NCBI RefSeq assembly: GCF_028993555.1
Contig: NZ_CP118610.1
Span: forward strand, 2,170,001-2,234,000
Direction of reading: 5' to 3'
Source: Ensifer adhaerens
GTDB taxonomy: Bacteria > Pseudomonadota > Alphaproteobacteria > Rhizobiales > Rhizobiaceae
DNA length: 64,000 nucleotides
Part shown: piece after piece, positions 17,600-25,862 of the stretch
Layout: every line of letters starts with the position of its first letter
Numbering within the stretch: the first letter of the stretch is position 1
Made by a program: the position numbers and the translations under genes
Notes under the pieces: model-generated
Databases searched by the model: none
Told to the model about the DNA's origin: nothing
The model's input: the letters and a program-made list of their open reading frames with translations, nothing else

Positions 17600-17660
17600 T
17601 GCAGCAATTCAAAGTGGTAAAGCGACCTTTGCGCGTCTGATAAGACGCGCGGCGCTGTAG
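17600..17660 (+). repeat. Palindromic intergenic repeat, copy 1
   Basis: It starts TGCAGCAATTCAAAGTGG, continues with AGCGACCTTTGCGCGTCT, a short loop, and AGACGCGCGGCGCTGTAG. The inner parts fold into a strong hairpin. It is found between convergent genes here, with related copies near 25719, 34091 and 52212. This type of repeat is widespread in Sinorhizobium intergenic regions (recollection). Confidence 0.78.
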
Positions 17661-17683
17661 AGCTCACCCCGCGGCCGCTCTCC

Positions 17684-18115
17684 TCAAGCCGGGATCGGCT
17701 TGGGGAGGCTGCAGAAGACGATCTCCGGATCGTTCTCGTCGAGATTGTCGATATAGCCGCTCGGCCGGAAACCCGCCTTGACCAGCAGGTCCTGCATCGG
17801 GCGGTTCGACATGTTGGTGGAACTGAACAGTTTCGACCCGGCGCACGTCGCCTGGAAATGCGCGATCAACGCCGCGCCGAGCCCCTGGCGACGATGGGCG
17901 TTGCCCACCATCAGCATGTCGATGAAAGCCTGACCGAAGAAATGCCGGGTCAGCACGCCATAGGCGGCGACCGCGCCATCGATTTCGACCAGGTGGCAAC
18001 AGCCCTGCTCGATCCACCCGGCAATGTCGTCGCTTCGCGCCGGATCAACCGCGGCAACGTTGTCGATGGCGCAGAGCGCCGGATGATCGTTCCTGACCGC
18101 AGGTCGAATTCGCAT
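17684..18115 (-). CDS. GNAT-family N-acetyltransferase
   Basis: 143 aa from the ATG at 18115 (MRIRPAVRNDHPAL). The acetyl-CoA motif A is FIDMLMVGNAHRRQGLGAALIAHFQ (R-R-Q-G-L-G), and the C-terminal PMQDLLVKAGFRPSGYIDNLDENDPEIVF is usual for the family. Substrate unknown. An in-frame extension to 18238 lacks a ribosome site and is not family-like, so it was left out. Confidence 0.85.
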   Translation of the reverse strand: MRIRPAVRNDHPALCAIDNVAAVDPARSDDIAGWIEQGCCHLVEIDGAVAAYGVLTRHFFGQAFIDMLMVGNAHRRQGLGAALIAHFQATCAGSKLFSSTNMSNRPMQDLLVKAGFRPSGYIDNLDENDPEIVFCSLPKPIPA

Positions 18116-18274
18116 GGTCCCGTTCCGCAAGTTTCGCGGGAAACTAGGATTTGGCGTCGCTCGGCGCAATGCCGAAAAGGCTATCGCTGCAAGCACGCGC
18201 AGCTTCCCCCGTCGACGGGTCCTCTCTCCGTCGAACAACCCCCAGCACTGCTTGAACGAAACCGTCGCCAGATC

Positions 18275-19072
18275 TCACTGCGGCGTGCCGCTCCCGGCAA
18301 ATCCCTGGCGTGTCCATTGATAGACCGACGTATCCGTTCGGAAGTTGCCGACCCTGGCTGAGGCGAGATCGAGGATGTTGACGATGATCGAGGTCCAGAC
18401 CAGCGTCAGGAGCACGATCAGGAAGCGCACCGGCCGGCCCTTCAGACCAAACTGATAGCCGAGCGCGCCCATGCTCAGGACCATCACGCCGATCAGCAGC
18501 CAGAAGATCTGCCATGGCAGGCGAATGCCGAGCGCGTAGCGTTCGGCCGTGCTCGCGTCGAAGGTCTCGTTGACGGCCGACATCAGCGAAGCGGAGATCG
18601 GATCCGGGTCCTGCTGCACGATCGTCGTCACCTTCTGCCAGATCTGCTGCTGCAGCATGGACGTGTCGTTGTTGGCCTTGGCGAGCGCATCGCTGCTGCG
18701 CCCTGCCCGCACGAAGTCCTCGCGCGCCTTGGTATAGTCTTCCAGCAGCTTGGCGACATCGAGCGCTTCCGGCGTGCCGATCGCCCTGGCGCGCAGCCAG
18801 GCGGTGCCGATGGCGTTGGCCTCGGCAAGCGTGCCCTGCCGGCGCTCGGTAAAGCGCGTGGTCGAGAAGGAGAGTGTCAGCGCCAGCACGAAGGCGAGCA
18901 GCCCGAGCATGCCGGCAACGACGACCCCGACGTTTTCGATCTGGCCGCCTGCCCGTTCCTTGCTGCGCACACCGAAACGATAGCCGATTTCGTGGGCGGC
19001 AAGCTGGACGATGAGAAGAACGCCTGCAAAGGCAAGCATGCTGACTTCAGCAAGCGAGATGAGAAAATCCAT
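18275..19072 (-). CDS. DUF4239-type (bestrophin-like) membrane protein
   Basis: 265 aa with four hydrophobic segments: two at the N-terminus (~1-25, ~48-68, the second GVVVAGMLGLLAFVLALTLSF) and two at the C-terminus (LPWQIFWLLIGVMVLSMGALGYQF; FLIVLLTLVWTSIIVNILDLAS). The soluble helical middle contains ERRQGTLAEANAIGTAWLRA. The layout matches the DUF4239 family, distantly compared with bestrophin channels. ATG at 19072 gives MDFLISLAEVS. Ion transport is possible but not shown. Confidence 0.78.
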   Translation of the reverse strand: MDFLISLAEVSMLAFAGVLLIVQLAAHEIGYRFGVRSKERAGGQIENVGVVVAGMLGLLAFVLALTLSFSTTRFTERRQGTLAEANAIGTAWLRARAIGTPEALDVAKLLEDYTKAREDFVRAGRSSDALAKANNDTSMLQQQIWQKVTTIVQQDPDPISASLMSAVNETFDASTAERYALGIRLPWQIFWLLIGVMVLSMGALGYQFGLKGRPVRFLIVLLTLVWTSIIVNILDLASARVGNFRTDTSVYQWTRQGFAGSGTPQ

Positions 19073-19211
19073 GGAGATCCCGGACCAGACGAGGTGAATG
19101 CAGGACGCGGCGAGGCGGCGATGAGGTTCAGGATCGGTGCGCTGCCAACCGCGTGGCCGTCGAAAGGCGCTCCCACCGCCGACGCGCGTCGGCGGTGGGG
19201 CCAAGCTCCGC

Positions 19212-20882
19212 TTAGCGCGGCGACAATTGCTCCAGATCGTTGAGCTTCTTCATCGCTGCCTGCTGCGCAAGCATGCCGTAGTTGATGCCGGCGGCGTTCA
19301 GCGAGTTACCGGCCTGATACGGGTAATCGTTGAAGTCGGAGAAGAATTCCTTGATCTTGCCCTGGATCGGCACCAGCAGCCAGATATTGCGGGCAAGGAA
19401 GTCCGTGGCGCCGCCGCCCTCTTCCATCCCGCGCTCATAGGGATCCATGCGCAGATTGGAGATCATCGCCCAGCTCGGCACCTCGCGGGTGGCCGTCGCG
19501 ATGTTGCCATGGCTGGCAATCGCGAAGCTCAGCTTCCAGTCGTTCCAGCGGATGGCGTTGAGGTTGCCGCCCTGGTCGAAGTAGTAGACGGAGTCGCGCG
19601 GCGGCTCCTTCGCTTCGCCCTTCAGCAGTTGGGTCAGGTCATAGCCGTCGAGATGCACCTTGAAAGTCTTCGACGTACCCTTGAAGCCCTTCTTCATCTC
19701 CTCCTTGACGTCGGCGATACCGGCAGCAGCGGCAAAGGTCGGCAGCCAGTCCATCAACGTCACCGGCTCGTTGATCTGCGTGCCGGGCTTTACCACACCC
19801 GGCCAGCGCACCATCATCGGCACGCGGAAACCGCCTTCCCAGGTGGTGCCCTTTTCGCCATGGAACATGGTCATGGCGCCATCCGGCCACAGCGCCAGTT
19901 CGGCGCCGTTGTCGGTGGTGTAGAGCACGATGGTGTTGTCGGCGATACCGAGATCGTCGAGCTGCTGCAGGAGCTGGCCGACGTGACCGTCATGTTCCAC
20001 CATGCCGTCGGCATGGATGCCCTTGCCGGTCTTGCCGAGCGACTCCTTCTTCAGATGCGTGAAGACGTGCATGCGCGTCGAGTTGAACCAGCAGAAGAAC
20101 GGCTTGTCGGCCTTTGCCTGCCGGTCGATGTAATCCTTGGCGGCGGCCAGGAATTCCTCGTCGATCGTCTCCATGCGCTTGGTGTTGAGCGCGCCGGTAT
20201 CCTCGATCTTGCCGTCGGCGCTCGACTTGATGACGCCGCGCGGACCGTATTTCTTCTTGAACTCCGGATCCTTCGGATAGAAGTAGCCTTCCGGCTCTTC
20301 TTCGGCGTTCAGGTGATAGAGGTTGCCGAAAAACTCGTCGAAGCCGTGATTGGTCGGCAGATGCTCGTCATGGTCGCCGAGGTGGTTCTTGCCGAACTGA
20401 CCGGTCGAATAGCCCTTGGTCTTCAGCACGTCGGCGATCGTCGGCATCCAGTCCTGGATGCCATGCGGATCGCCCGGCATGCCGATGGTCAAGAGACCGG
20501 TGCGGAACGGTTCCTGCCCGAGAATGAAGGAGGCACGGCCGGCCGTGCAGCTGTTCTGGCCGTAGCTGTCGGTGAAGATCGCGCCTTCCGAAGCAATGCG
20601 GTCGATGTTGGGCGTGCGGTAGCCCATCAGGCCCATCGTATAGGCGCTGATCTGCGGAATGCCGATGTCGTCGCCGAAGATGACGAGGATGTTCGGCGGC
20701 TTGCCGCTGGAAGACGTGGATTGCTGGGCCTTGGCCGGGCTCACCGACGCGCCGGACGCCACCAGCGAGGCTGCGGCAAAGATCGTGCCGCTTAGGAGCA
20801 GATCACGACGACTGACATCTGTTGCCCCGCAACCGTTCTCGGCCGTCGCGGTGTTGGCCTTGCTACCGTCATGCGCGCTCAT
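19212..20882 (-). CDS. Tat-exported sulfatase (paralogue 1)
   Basis: 556 aa. Start ATG at 20882 after a clear AAGGAGATAGCG ribosome site. A twin-arginine signal is present (SRRDLLLSG, Arg25-Arg26, then a hydrophobic stretch ending ...SPAKA). The formylglycine motif is C-T-A-G-R with Cys112; metal ligands Asp71/Asp72 (FGDDIG) and GKNHLG and TTDNGAE are present. It hydrolyses sulfate esters in the periplasm once Cys112 is oxidised to formylglycine in the cytoplasm. It is closely related to the sulfatase at 25863, and both have the same 17-bp upstream element. Confidence 0.93.
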   Translation of the reverse strand: MSAHDGSKANTATAENGCGATDVSRRDLLLSGTIFAAASLVASGASVSPAKAQQSTSSSGKPPNILVIFGDDIGIPQISAYTMGLMGYRTPNIDRIASEGAIFTDSYGQNSCTAGRASFILGQEPFRTGLLTIGMPGDPHGIQDWMPTIADVLKTKGYSTGQFGKNHLGDHDEHLPTNHGFDEFFGNLYHLNAEEEPEGYFYPKDPEFKKKYGPRGVIKSSADGKIEDTGALNTKRMETIDEEFLAAAKDYIDRQAKADKPFFCWFNSTRMHVFTHLKKESLGKTGKGIHADGMVEHDGHVGQLLQQLDDLGIADNTIVLYTTDNGAELALWPDGAMTMFHGEKGTTWEGGFRVPMMVRWPGVVKPGTQINEPVTLMDWLPTFAAAAGIADVKEEMKKGFKGTSKTFKVHLDGYDLTQLLKGEAKEPPRDSVYYFDQGGNLNAIRWNDWKLSFAIASHGNIATATREVPSWAMISNLRMDPYERGMEEGGGATDFLARNIWLLVPIQGKIKEFFSDFNDYPYQAGNSLNAAGINYGMLAQQAAMKKLNDLEQLSPR

Positions 20883-20963
20883 CGCTATCTCCTTGGTAAG
20901 ACGATGGTGAAATGCATTGCGATTTCGGGTTGAGCGGATGATGCGCTTCACGAGCAGCGGGAC

Positions 20964-20980
20964 AAGTACGTAACAGTTAC
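20964..20980 (-). promoter_or_regulatory. Shared 17-bp element, copy C (upstream of sulfatase 1)
   Basis: Coding-strand GTAACTGTTACGTACTT, one base different from copy B. It lies 81 bp before the ATG at 20882. The central base of the GTAAC-n-GTTAC palindrome is the one that changes. Confidence 0.62.
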
Positions 20981-21150
20981 GACGCGCCACGGCCGGCACG
21001 CAGGCGCGGCACTTGCGCAAATTGATCATCGGCAAGTAATTGGTGGATGAAGCAGGCGCAGCCCGCCCTTTCCTGCCGCTGGCGCTTCCGCCCCAAGGGA
21101 AGTTGCGACTAGTGTGGCTGCGAACCGCTGCCGCCTTTGACAAGGAAAAC

Positions 21151-21660
21151 ATGAGCGCGACGAAGAAGGGCAAAGAACAGAAGCCCGGCAAGGCCGGAAC
21201 GCTCCTGCAGCAACTCGCGCGCTCGCCCGAGAAGCTGTTTTCGGGCGCGTTCCGTCAGCAAATCGCCGCACTTTGCTTCCGCCCGGCGAAAGATGGCAAC
21301 GGCATCGAAATCCTGGTGGTCACGTCGCGTGAGAGCGCCCGATGGGTCATTCCCAAGGGATGGCCGATGAAGCGCAAGAAGCCATACGAGGCGGCAGCGA
21401 TCGAGGCCTGGCAGGAAGCCGGCGTGCGTGGCAAGGTCAGGAAAAAGCCGGTCGGCAGCTACACCTATCTGAAATCGCTCGACGACGGCGACGTCGTGCC
21501 CTGCGTGGTCGATATCTTCCAGATCGAAGTCGATGAATTGGCAGATGATTTCAAGGAACGCGGCGAGCGCATTCTTGCCTGGGTCAGTCCCGACGAAGCC
21601 GCGCGCCGTGTCCGCGAAATCGAGCTGAAGTCGCTGCTGGTCGAATTCACACCGCGCTGA
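21151..21660 (+). CDS. NUDIX hydrolase, diphosphoinositol-polyphosphatase-like
   Basis: 169 aa from ATG 21151 (AAGGAAAAC before it). The Nudix box is the degenerate form GWPMKRKKPYEAAAIEAWQEAGV (two parts: G-W-P-M-K-R-K-K and E-A-W-Q-E-A-G-V), like bacterial relatives of DIPP enzymes with WVIPKGWP before it. NUDIX proteins cleave nucleoside diphosphate-linked compounds or polyphosphorylated molecules. It is divergent from sulfatase 1 and shares its intergenic region. Confidence 0.85.
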   Translation: MSATKKGKEQKPGKAGTLLQQLARSPEKLFSGAFRQQIAALCFRPAKDGNGIEILVVTSRESARWVIPKGWPMKRKKPYEAAAIEAWQEAGVRGKVRKKPVGSYTYLKSLDDGDVVPCVVDIFQIEVDELADDFKERGERILAWVSPDEAARRVREIELKSLLVEFTPR

Positions 21661-21853
21661 ATTTCGGCGAGAGGGAACCGGTTCACCTTCGGACGGATGG
21701 GCGATGGATCAAGTCTGCTGCACCGCTCACACCGAAAACGCTCTCCACGCATTGACGACAGATTGCCGCAATCGGCAGTTCGGCCTTTGGCGCCGACGCC
21801 GCCAGCGCCTATATGAGGCCGGCAAAGCCGAGAGCCCAAGGCAAGGAACTGAG

Positions 21854-22321
21854 ATGAACGACGAATTGCAGGCCCGCGCCGCCCATGTCGCGGCAATCCG
21901 CGAACGGGCGGAAGCCGAGATGAAGGCGATCGGTGTCAACGACGCCTTCATCGGCCATCTGGTCGATACGTTCTACGCGCGCGTGCTCGCCCATCCGGAG
22001 CTTGGGCCTGTCTTCGACGCCAGGCTTTCGGGCCGCTGGCCGGAGCACATGGAAAAGATGAAAAGCTTCTGGTCGGCCGTCGCCTTCCGCAACGGCGCGT
22101 ATGGTGGCAAGCCGGTGCAGGCCCATACGGGCGTCGCCAACATGACGCCCGATCTCTTCCCGAAATGGCTGGAGCTTTTCTCCACCACCCTCGATGACAT
22201 CGCGCCGAACCAGGAAGCCAAGGCCTGGTTCATGGCAACGGCCGAGCGCATTGCCCGAAGCCTGACGCTTTCTCTCTTCTACAATCCCGCGCTTGACGAC
22301 CCCGCGCTGAAACGGGGGTAA
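21854..22321 (+). CDS. Group III truncated hemoglobin
   Basis: 155 aa from ATG 21854 (GAACTGAG before it). The sequence FIGHLVDTFYARVLAHPELGPVFDARLSGRWPEHMEKMKSFWSAV contains the truncated-globin B/E region, and the proximal histidine lies in PVQAHTGVANMTPDLFPKWLELF. The group III pattern fits the short loop and W in the G helix. These haem proteins are thought to bind O2 or NO under low oxygen or nitrosative stress. It follows the NUDIX gene by 193 bp. Confidence 0.87.
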   Translation: MNDELQARAAHVAAIRERAEAEMKAIGVNDAFIGHLVDTFYARVLAHPELGPVFDARLSGRWPEHMEKMKSFWSAVAFRNGAYGGKPVQAHTGVANMTPDLFPKWLELFSTTLDDIAPNQEAKAWFMATAERIARSLTLSLFYNPALDDPALKRG

Positions 22322-22342
22322 CGACCGGGCCCTGTCTTGGCG

Positions 22343-22903
22343 TCAGAGCGCGCGGCCCACGATCAGGATTTCCTCGGCCTCGTCGAATGACATCGAAAAG
22401 ACCCGCTTGCCCAGCTCAAAGCTGAAGCCGCCCCTGGCAAAGGCAGAGAGCTCCTTCGCCGCGCGCTTGTCGTCGAGATCGACCTTGCGGAACGGGCCGA
22501 AGGCGCGCTTTCTCGCGAGGACCACGGCAGCGTAGAGATCGTCCGCCTCCGCGACCGCCGCCTCGACATCGCCCTTGGCAATGCCCTTCTGCGACAGTTT
22601 CTGCGCGATCGCCCGCTTGGACTTGCCGCTGCGCATGCCCGAGCGGGTCTTGATTTCGGCATAGGCCGTATCGTCGAGCGCGCCGTTGTCATAGGCAAAG
22701 GTCACAGCGGCAGCGGCCAGCAGTTCGACCTGGTTGACGCTGATATACTCGAACTTCTCCCGCGCCTTGCGGGCGATCGCGTCGAAAAGCTGTTTCTCCG
22801 TCATCATCTGGCGGTGGAGGCGATAGGCGGCGGAATTGCGCGCCCAGGCATACATGCGCGGCGTCGGCTGATCCGGTTGCTCTGTCTCGTCGTTGAGGTC
22901 CAA
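22343..22903 (-). CDS. recX: RecX regulatory protein
   Basis: 186 aa. The RecX arrangement of helical repeats is visible: NSAAYRLHRQMMTEKQLFDAIARKAREKF, then GALDDTAYAEIKTRSGMRSGKSKRAIAQKLSQKGIAKGDVEAAVAE, then ELGKRVFSMSFDEAEEIL. RecX caps RecA filaments and inhibits recombinase activity. No recA is adjacent, as is usual in alphaproteobacteria, where recX is often distant from recA. It is convergent with the truncated globin gene. Confidence 0.86.
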   Translation of the reverse strand: MDLNDETEQPDQPTPRMYAWARNSAAYRLHRQMMTEKQLFDAIARKAREKFEYISVNQVELLAAAAVTFAYDNGALDDTAYAEIKTRSGMRSGKSKRAIAQKLSQKGIAKGDVEAAVAEADDLYAAVVLARKRAFGPFRKVDLDDKRAAKELSAFARGGFSFELGKRVFSMSFDEAEEILIVGRAL

Positions 22904-23154
22904 GCCTGCCCCACCCTCGAAGTGATCGCGAACGGCCGACGGTCATCCTCCCGGATCCGATCGTCGCCGCTTCGAAGGAAATGACCTGACTCTCCGAGCC
23001 AAGGCAATTCCGCGTCCAACCTGGCTCACAGTTTTCGCGGGCCACTATTGCTGGAATAGCGGCGAGCGCACGGACAAGCGAGTGCATGCGTGCCGCTGCG
23101 ACGGAAGGGCCGCGCGGATCATCCGACCCGCTGGCCCTCCGTTTGTCGCGGAAG

Positions 23155-23931
23155 CTATTCGAACTTCTCGGTGCTATCGGCCTTGCCCTTCACCCAGTAG
23201 CCGGAGGCCTTGAGCCAGGTCAGCGGCAGGCCGCGCTCCTCGACGAAATGCGCCCGGATTGCCCGCGTCACCGCGGCTTCGGCCGCAATCCACACGAAGG
23301 TGCCGGGTTCGAGTTTCACCGAGCGCACGACCGAGAGCAGCGCTGAAGGGTCGCTTGCCTGTTCCAGCGGCCGATAGGCCCAATGGGTGGAAAGGGCTGC
23401 TTCGGTGCGGAACGACTGGCGCTCGTCCGGTCCGGTCACGACCGCGATGCTGGTGATCGCGTGGCCGGCCGGCGTCTCCTCGATGCGACGGCCGATTGCC
23501 GGCAGCGCCGTTTCGTCTCCGATCAGCAGCCAGCGCCGAAAATCTCCCGAGACCACTGCCGAGCCGCGCGGCCCGCCGATTTCGAGGTGATCGCCAACCG
23601 CCGCATTCATCGCCCAGGCGGTTACCGGCCCCGCCTCATGCAGCGCGAAATCGAGCGCCAGGATGCGTGCATCGTTGTCGTAGCGCCGGGGCGTATAGTC
23701 CCGGTGCTCCACAGTGCCATCGGCGCCCGGCACGAAGATCTTGATGTGGTCGTCCGCCCCGAGGCTGACGAAATCGGCGAGATCGTCGCCGGAAAGCGTG
23801 ATCCTGAGCATGCCGGGCGTAATACGCTCGATGCCGGAAACGACCAGCGAGCGCCGCTTGAGTTCATGGCGGACACGCTCGATGCGCGGCAGAGGAAGGT
23901 TGGAATAGTTGAGAGGATTGTCCATTTGCAT
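23155..23931 (-). CDS. Siderophore-interacting protein (FAD/NAD(P)H ferric reductase)
   Basis: 258 aa. FAD-binding barrel with HRDYTPRRYDNDARILALDFALHEAGPVTAWAMNAAVGD (R-D-Y-T-P-R-R and the G-P-x-T/A-W motif), then the SIP domain with WLLIGDETALPAIGRRIEE and FVWIAAEAAVTRAIRAHF. These cytoplasmic enzymes reduce ferric siderophores to release iron. No Fur, Irr or RirA box was recognised upstream. A weak match to the 17-bp shared element lies at 24021-24034. Confidence 0.9.
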   Translation of the reverse strand: MQMDNPLNYSNLPLPRIERVRHELKRRSLVVSGIERITPGMLRITLSGDDLADFVSLGADDHIKIFVPGADGTVEHRDYTPRRYDNDARILALDFALHEAGPVTAWAMNAAVGDHLEIGGPRGSAVVSGDFRRWLLIGDETALPAIGRRIEETPAGHAITSIAVVTGPDERQSFRTEAALSTHWAYRPLEQASDPSALLSVVRSVKLEPGTFVWIAAEAAVTRAIRAHFVEERGLPLTWLKASGYWVKGKADSTEKFE

Positions 23932-24020
23932 CCTTTAGGGGCTCGAAAACCTCGATCCGCAGGACACAGTCGCGCAGATCGAAGCCGCTTCAAGCCGTTC
24001 GATCATACGCGTTGAGTGAC

Positions 24021-24034
24021 GTTAACGCTTACGT
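24021..24034. promoter_or_regulatory. Weak, inverted match to the shared element upstream of the SIP gene
   Basis: GTTAACGCTTACGT resembles the right part of GTAACCGTTACGT (10 of 13 aligned positions) but is in the opposite orientation relative to the SIP gene, about 90 bp before its start. It is listed as a possible relaxed site only. Confidence 0.22.
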
Positions 24035-24133
24035 GGCCGGGATACGCCCGGTCATTTCACGCCTTCTGTCTATCGGAAGGCCCCGCTTCGATCAATGCGT
24101 CATCTTGACCAAAAAATGAAGGTTTTTCCAGCC

Positions 24134-24167
24134 CAAAGAAAAACGCGCCCGCCGGAGCGAGCGCGTT
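24134..24167 (-). terminator. Rho-independent terminator of the aminotransferase gene
   Basis: On the minus strand a 7-bp AACGCGC/GCGCGTT stem, extended by CGC/GCG pairs, is followed by TTTTTCTTT. It lies about 25 bp after the aminotransferase stop codon. Confidence 0.75.
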
Positions 24168-24192
24168 CCTCAAAAACGAAAGACAAGAGGCC

Positions 24193-25422
24193 TCAGGCCG
24201 CGAGCGCCGCCGCTTCGCCGCGGACCAGGTCACCAAGACGGCGAATGCCCTCGTCGATCATCTGGTCGTTGGCGCAGGAGAACGAGACGCGCAGCGTGTT
24301 TTCGCCCGAGCCGTCGGCAAAGAAGGCGCGGCCGGGCACGAAGGCGACCTTGACCGTCTCGATCGACTTCGCCAGCAGTGCCGCACCGTCCATGCCCTTC
24401 GGCAGCGTCACCCAGACGAACATGCCGCCTTCCGGCTTCGTCCAGGAAACGCCCTCGGGCATGTACTTTTCGAGAGCCGCCAACATGGCGTTGCGGCGCT
24501 GCTTGTAGACCCGGTGGATCTTGGCCACCTGCTGATCGAAGCCGCGCTCGGCAACGGTGCAGATCGCCATCTGGTTGATCGTCGAGGAATGCAGATCGGC
24601 CGCCTGCTTCATCAAGACGAGCTTGCGGATCACCTTGTCCGACGCAACGACCCAGCCGACGCGAAGGCCCGGAGCCAGCGTCTTGGAGAACGAGCCGCAA
24701 TAGATGGTGCGGGTGTTGTTGATGTCGCCCTTCTTGGCGATTTCAAGCGCCAGGATCGGCGGCACCGGCTCGCCGTCGTAGCGCAACGACTGGTAGGCCG
24801 CGTCTTCGATGACGGCAATGTCGAGCTCTTCGGCCAGCGTCAGCACGCGCTCGCGGCCGGCCCGGTCGACGGTCTCGCCGGTCGGATTGGCGAAATCGGC
24901 AGACAGATAGGCGAACTTGACGCGGCCGCCCGCTTCCGATGCCGTCTGGCGGTAGGCTTCCGGCGTGCGGTTGCCGTTCGGGTTCAGCTGGTCGTAGCTC
25001 GGCTCATAGGCGTTGAAGGCCTGCAGCGCGCCGAGGTAGGTCGGCCAGGTGACGAGTGCGGTATCCTTCGGCGACAGGAACAGCTTGCCGAGATAATCGA
25101 GGCCCTGCTGCGAACCGGACGTGATGAAGATGTTGTCGACACCGGCGGGAATACCGAGCGCCGCCATCTGCTTGGCGAGCCATTCGCGCAGCGGCTTGTA
25201 GCCTTCGCTGACCGAGTACTGCAGCGCCGCGCCCACGGCCGGGCCTGAGAAGATCTCGGCATAGGCGTCCTTGAATTCCGCATCCGGGAACAGCGCCGGA
25301 TCGGGAATGCCGCCGGCAAACGAGATGATGTCGGGGCGGTCGAGCAGCTTCAACAGTTCGCGGATTTCCGAGGCGCGCATCCGGCTCGAGCGCGTCGCGA
25401 ATATGTGTTCCCAATCCAGCAT
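24193..25422 (-). CDS. PLP-dependent class I/II aminotransferase
   Basis: 409 aa. The PLP-lysine is Lys247 in YCGSFSKTLAPGLRVGW, and the substrate-carboxylate region is ISFAGGIPDPALFP near the N-terminus (35-46), with ADFANPTGETV and VIEDAAYQSLRYDG. This arrangement matches the 2-aminoadipate/aromatic type of fold-I aminotransferase without a GntR domain. It transfers an amino group between an amino acid and 2-oxoglutarate or pyruvate; the substrate is unknown. It stands alone with its own terminator. Confidence 0.9.
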   Translation of the reverse strand: MLDWEHIFATRSSRMRASEIRELLKLLDRPDIISFAGGIPDPALFPDAEFKDAYAEIFSGPAVGAALQYSVSEGYKPLREWLAKQMAALGIPAGVDNIFITSGSQQGLDYLGKLFLSPKDTALVTWPTYLGALQAFNAYEPSYDQLNPNGNRTPEAYRQTASEAGGRVKFAYLSADFANPTGETVDRAGRERVLTLAEELDIAVIEDAAYQSLRYDGEPVPPILALEIAKKGDINNTRTIYCGSFSKTLAPGLRVGWVVASDKVIRKLVLMKQAADLHSSTINQMAICTVAERGFDQQVAKIHRVYKQRRNAMLAALEKYMPEGVSWTKPEGGMFVWVTLPKGMDGAALLAKSIETVKVAFVPGRAFFADGSGENTLRVSFSCANDQMIDEGIRRLGDLVRGEAAALAA

Positions 25423-25521
25423 GGGGCGTTTCCTCAGAGATTATGGTGCGGAAAGCGGTTCTCCGCTTCCTCCCGCGTCATTGTAGACGGTGAAGCGACA
25501 GGACCACGACGGCTAATTTAT

Positions 25522-25536
25522 GTCAATATTATTGAC
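25522..25536. promoter_or_regulatory. Palindrome upstream of the aminotransferase gene
   Basis: GTCAATA-T-TATTGAC is a perfect inverted repeat with 7-bp arms and one central base, AT-rich in a GC-rich setting, 100 bp before the aminotransferase start. It is a likely transcription factor site (MarR- or Lrp-like spacing); the factor is unknown. Confidence 0.5.
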
Positions 25537-25649
25537 CTAATTCCGTGCGTTTTTCGGGCTTTTCGGCACTCTCGCACGTTACGTCCAGCGCCTGACGCTA
25601 CGTCAGTTATCCCGAATGCCATGCGGTCCCGCGCAATGCAAGGTGGAGT

Positions 25650-25666
25650 GTAACCGTTACTTACTT
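25650..25666 (+). promoter_or_regulatory. Shared 17-bp element, copy D (upstream of sulfatase 2)
   Basis: GTAACCGTTACTTACTT on the coding strand, one base different from copy B. It lies 196 bp before the sulfatase 2 start. It is in the same orientation relative to its gene as the other three, although this gene is on the opposite strand. Confidence 0.6.
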
Positions 25667-25718
25667 GCCGCCCGCGGGAAGGAGGCGCACAGTCACGCCT
25701 CCACCGATTGTCTTTCAT

Positions 25719-25767
25719 GACAGCGCCGGGCGTCCGGTCGGACGCAGAGCGGCCGCTGTAGCACTTT
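25719..25767 (-). repeat. Palindromic intergenic repeat, copy 2 (diverged)
   Basis: GACAGCGCCGGGCGTC, a short loop, then GACGCAGAGCGGCCGCTGTAGCACTTT. It corresponds to the reverse complement of copy 1 (17600), including the conserved CGCTGTAGCACTTT edge, but with several changes in the stem. It lies between the shared element and the sulfatase 2 gene. Confidence 0.6.
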
Positions 25768-25862
25768 CACGTGCCACGTGATGTGCCCTCGGACCGATCC
25801 CGATCGCGGCAGTTGCGCGGCACCCAAGCCTTAAGCCCTCTGGCGATATGGAGCGATGTGCC

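Larger units (their letters stand above)
25423..25862. other. Intergenic region with shared element and repeat, between divergent genes
   Basis: About 440 bp between the leftward aminotransferase gene and rightward sulfatase 2. It holds a 15-bp palindrome at 25522, the shared 17-bp element at 25650 and an intergenic repeat copy at 25719, each listed separately. No coding sequence is apparent. Confidence 0.55.
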
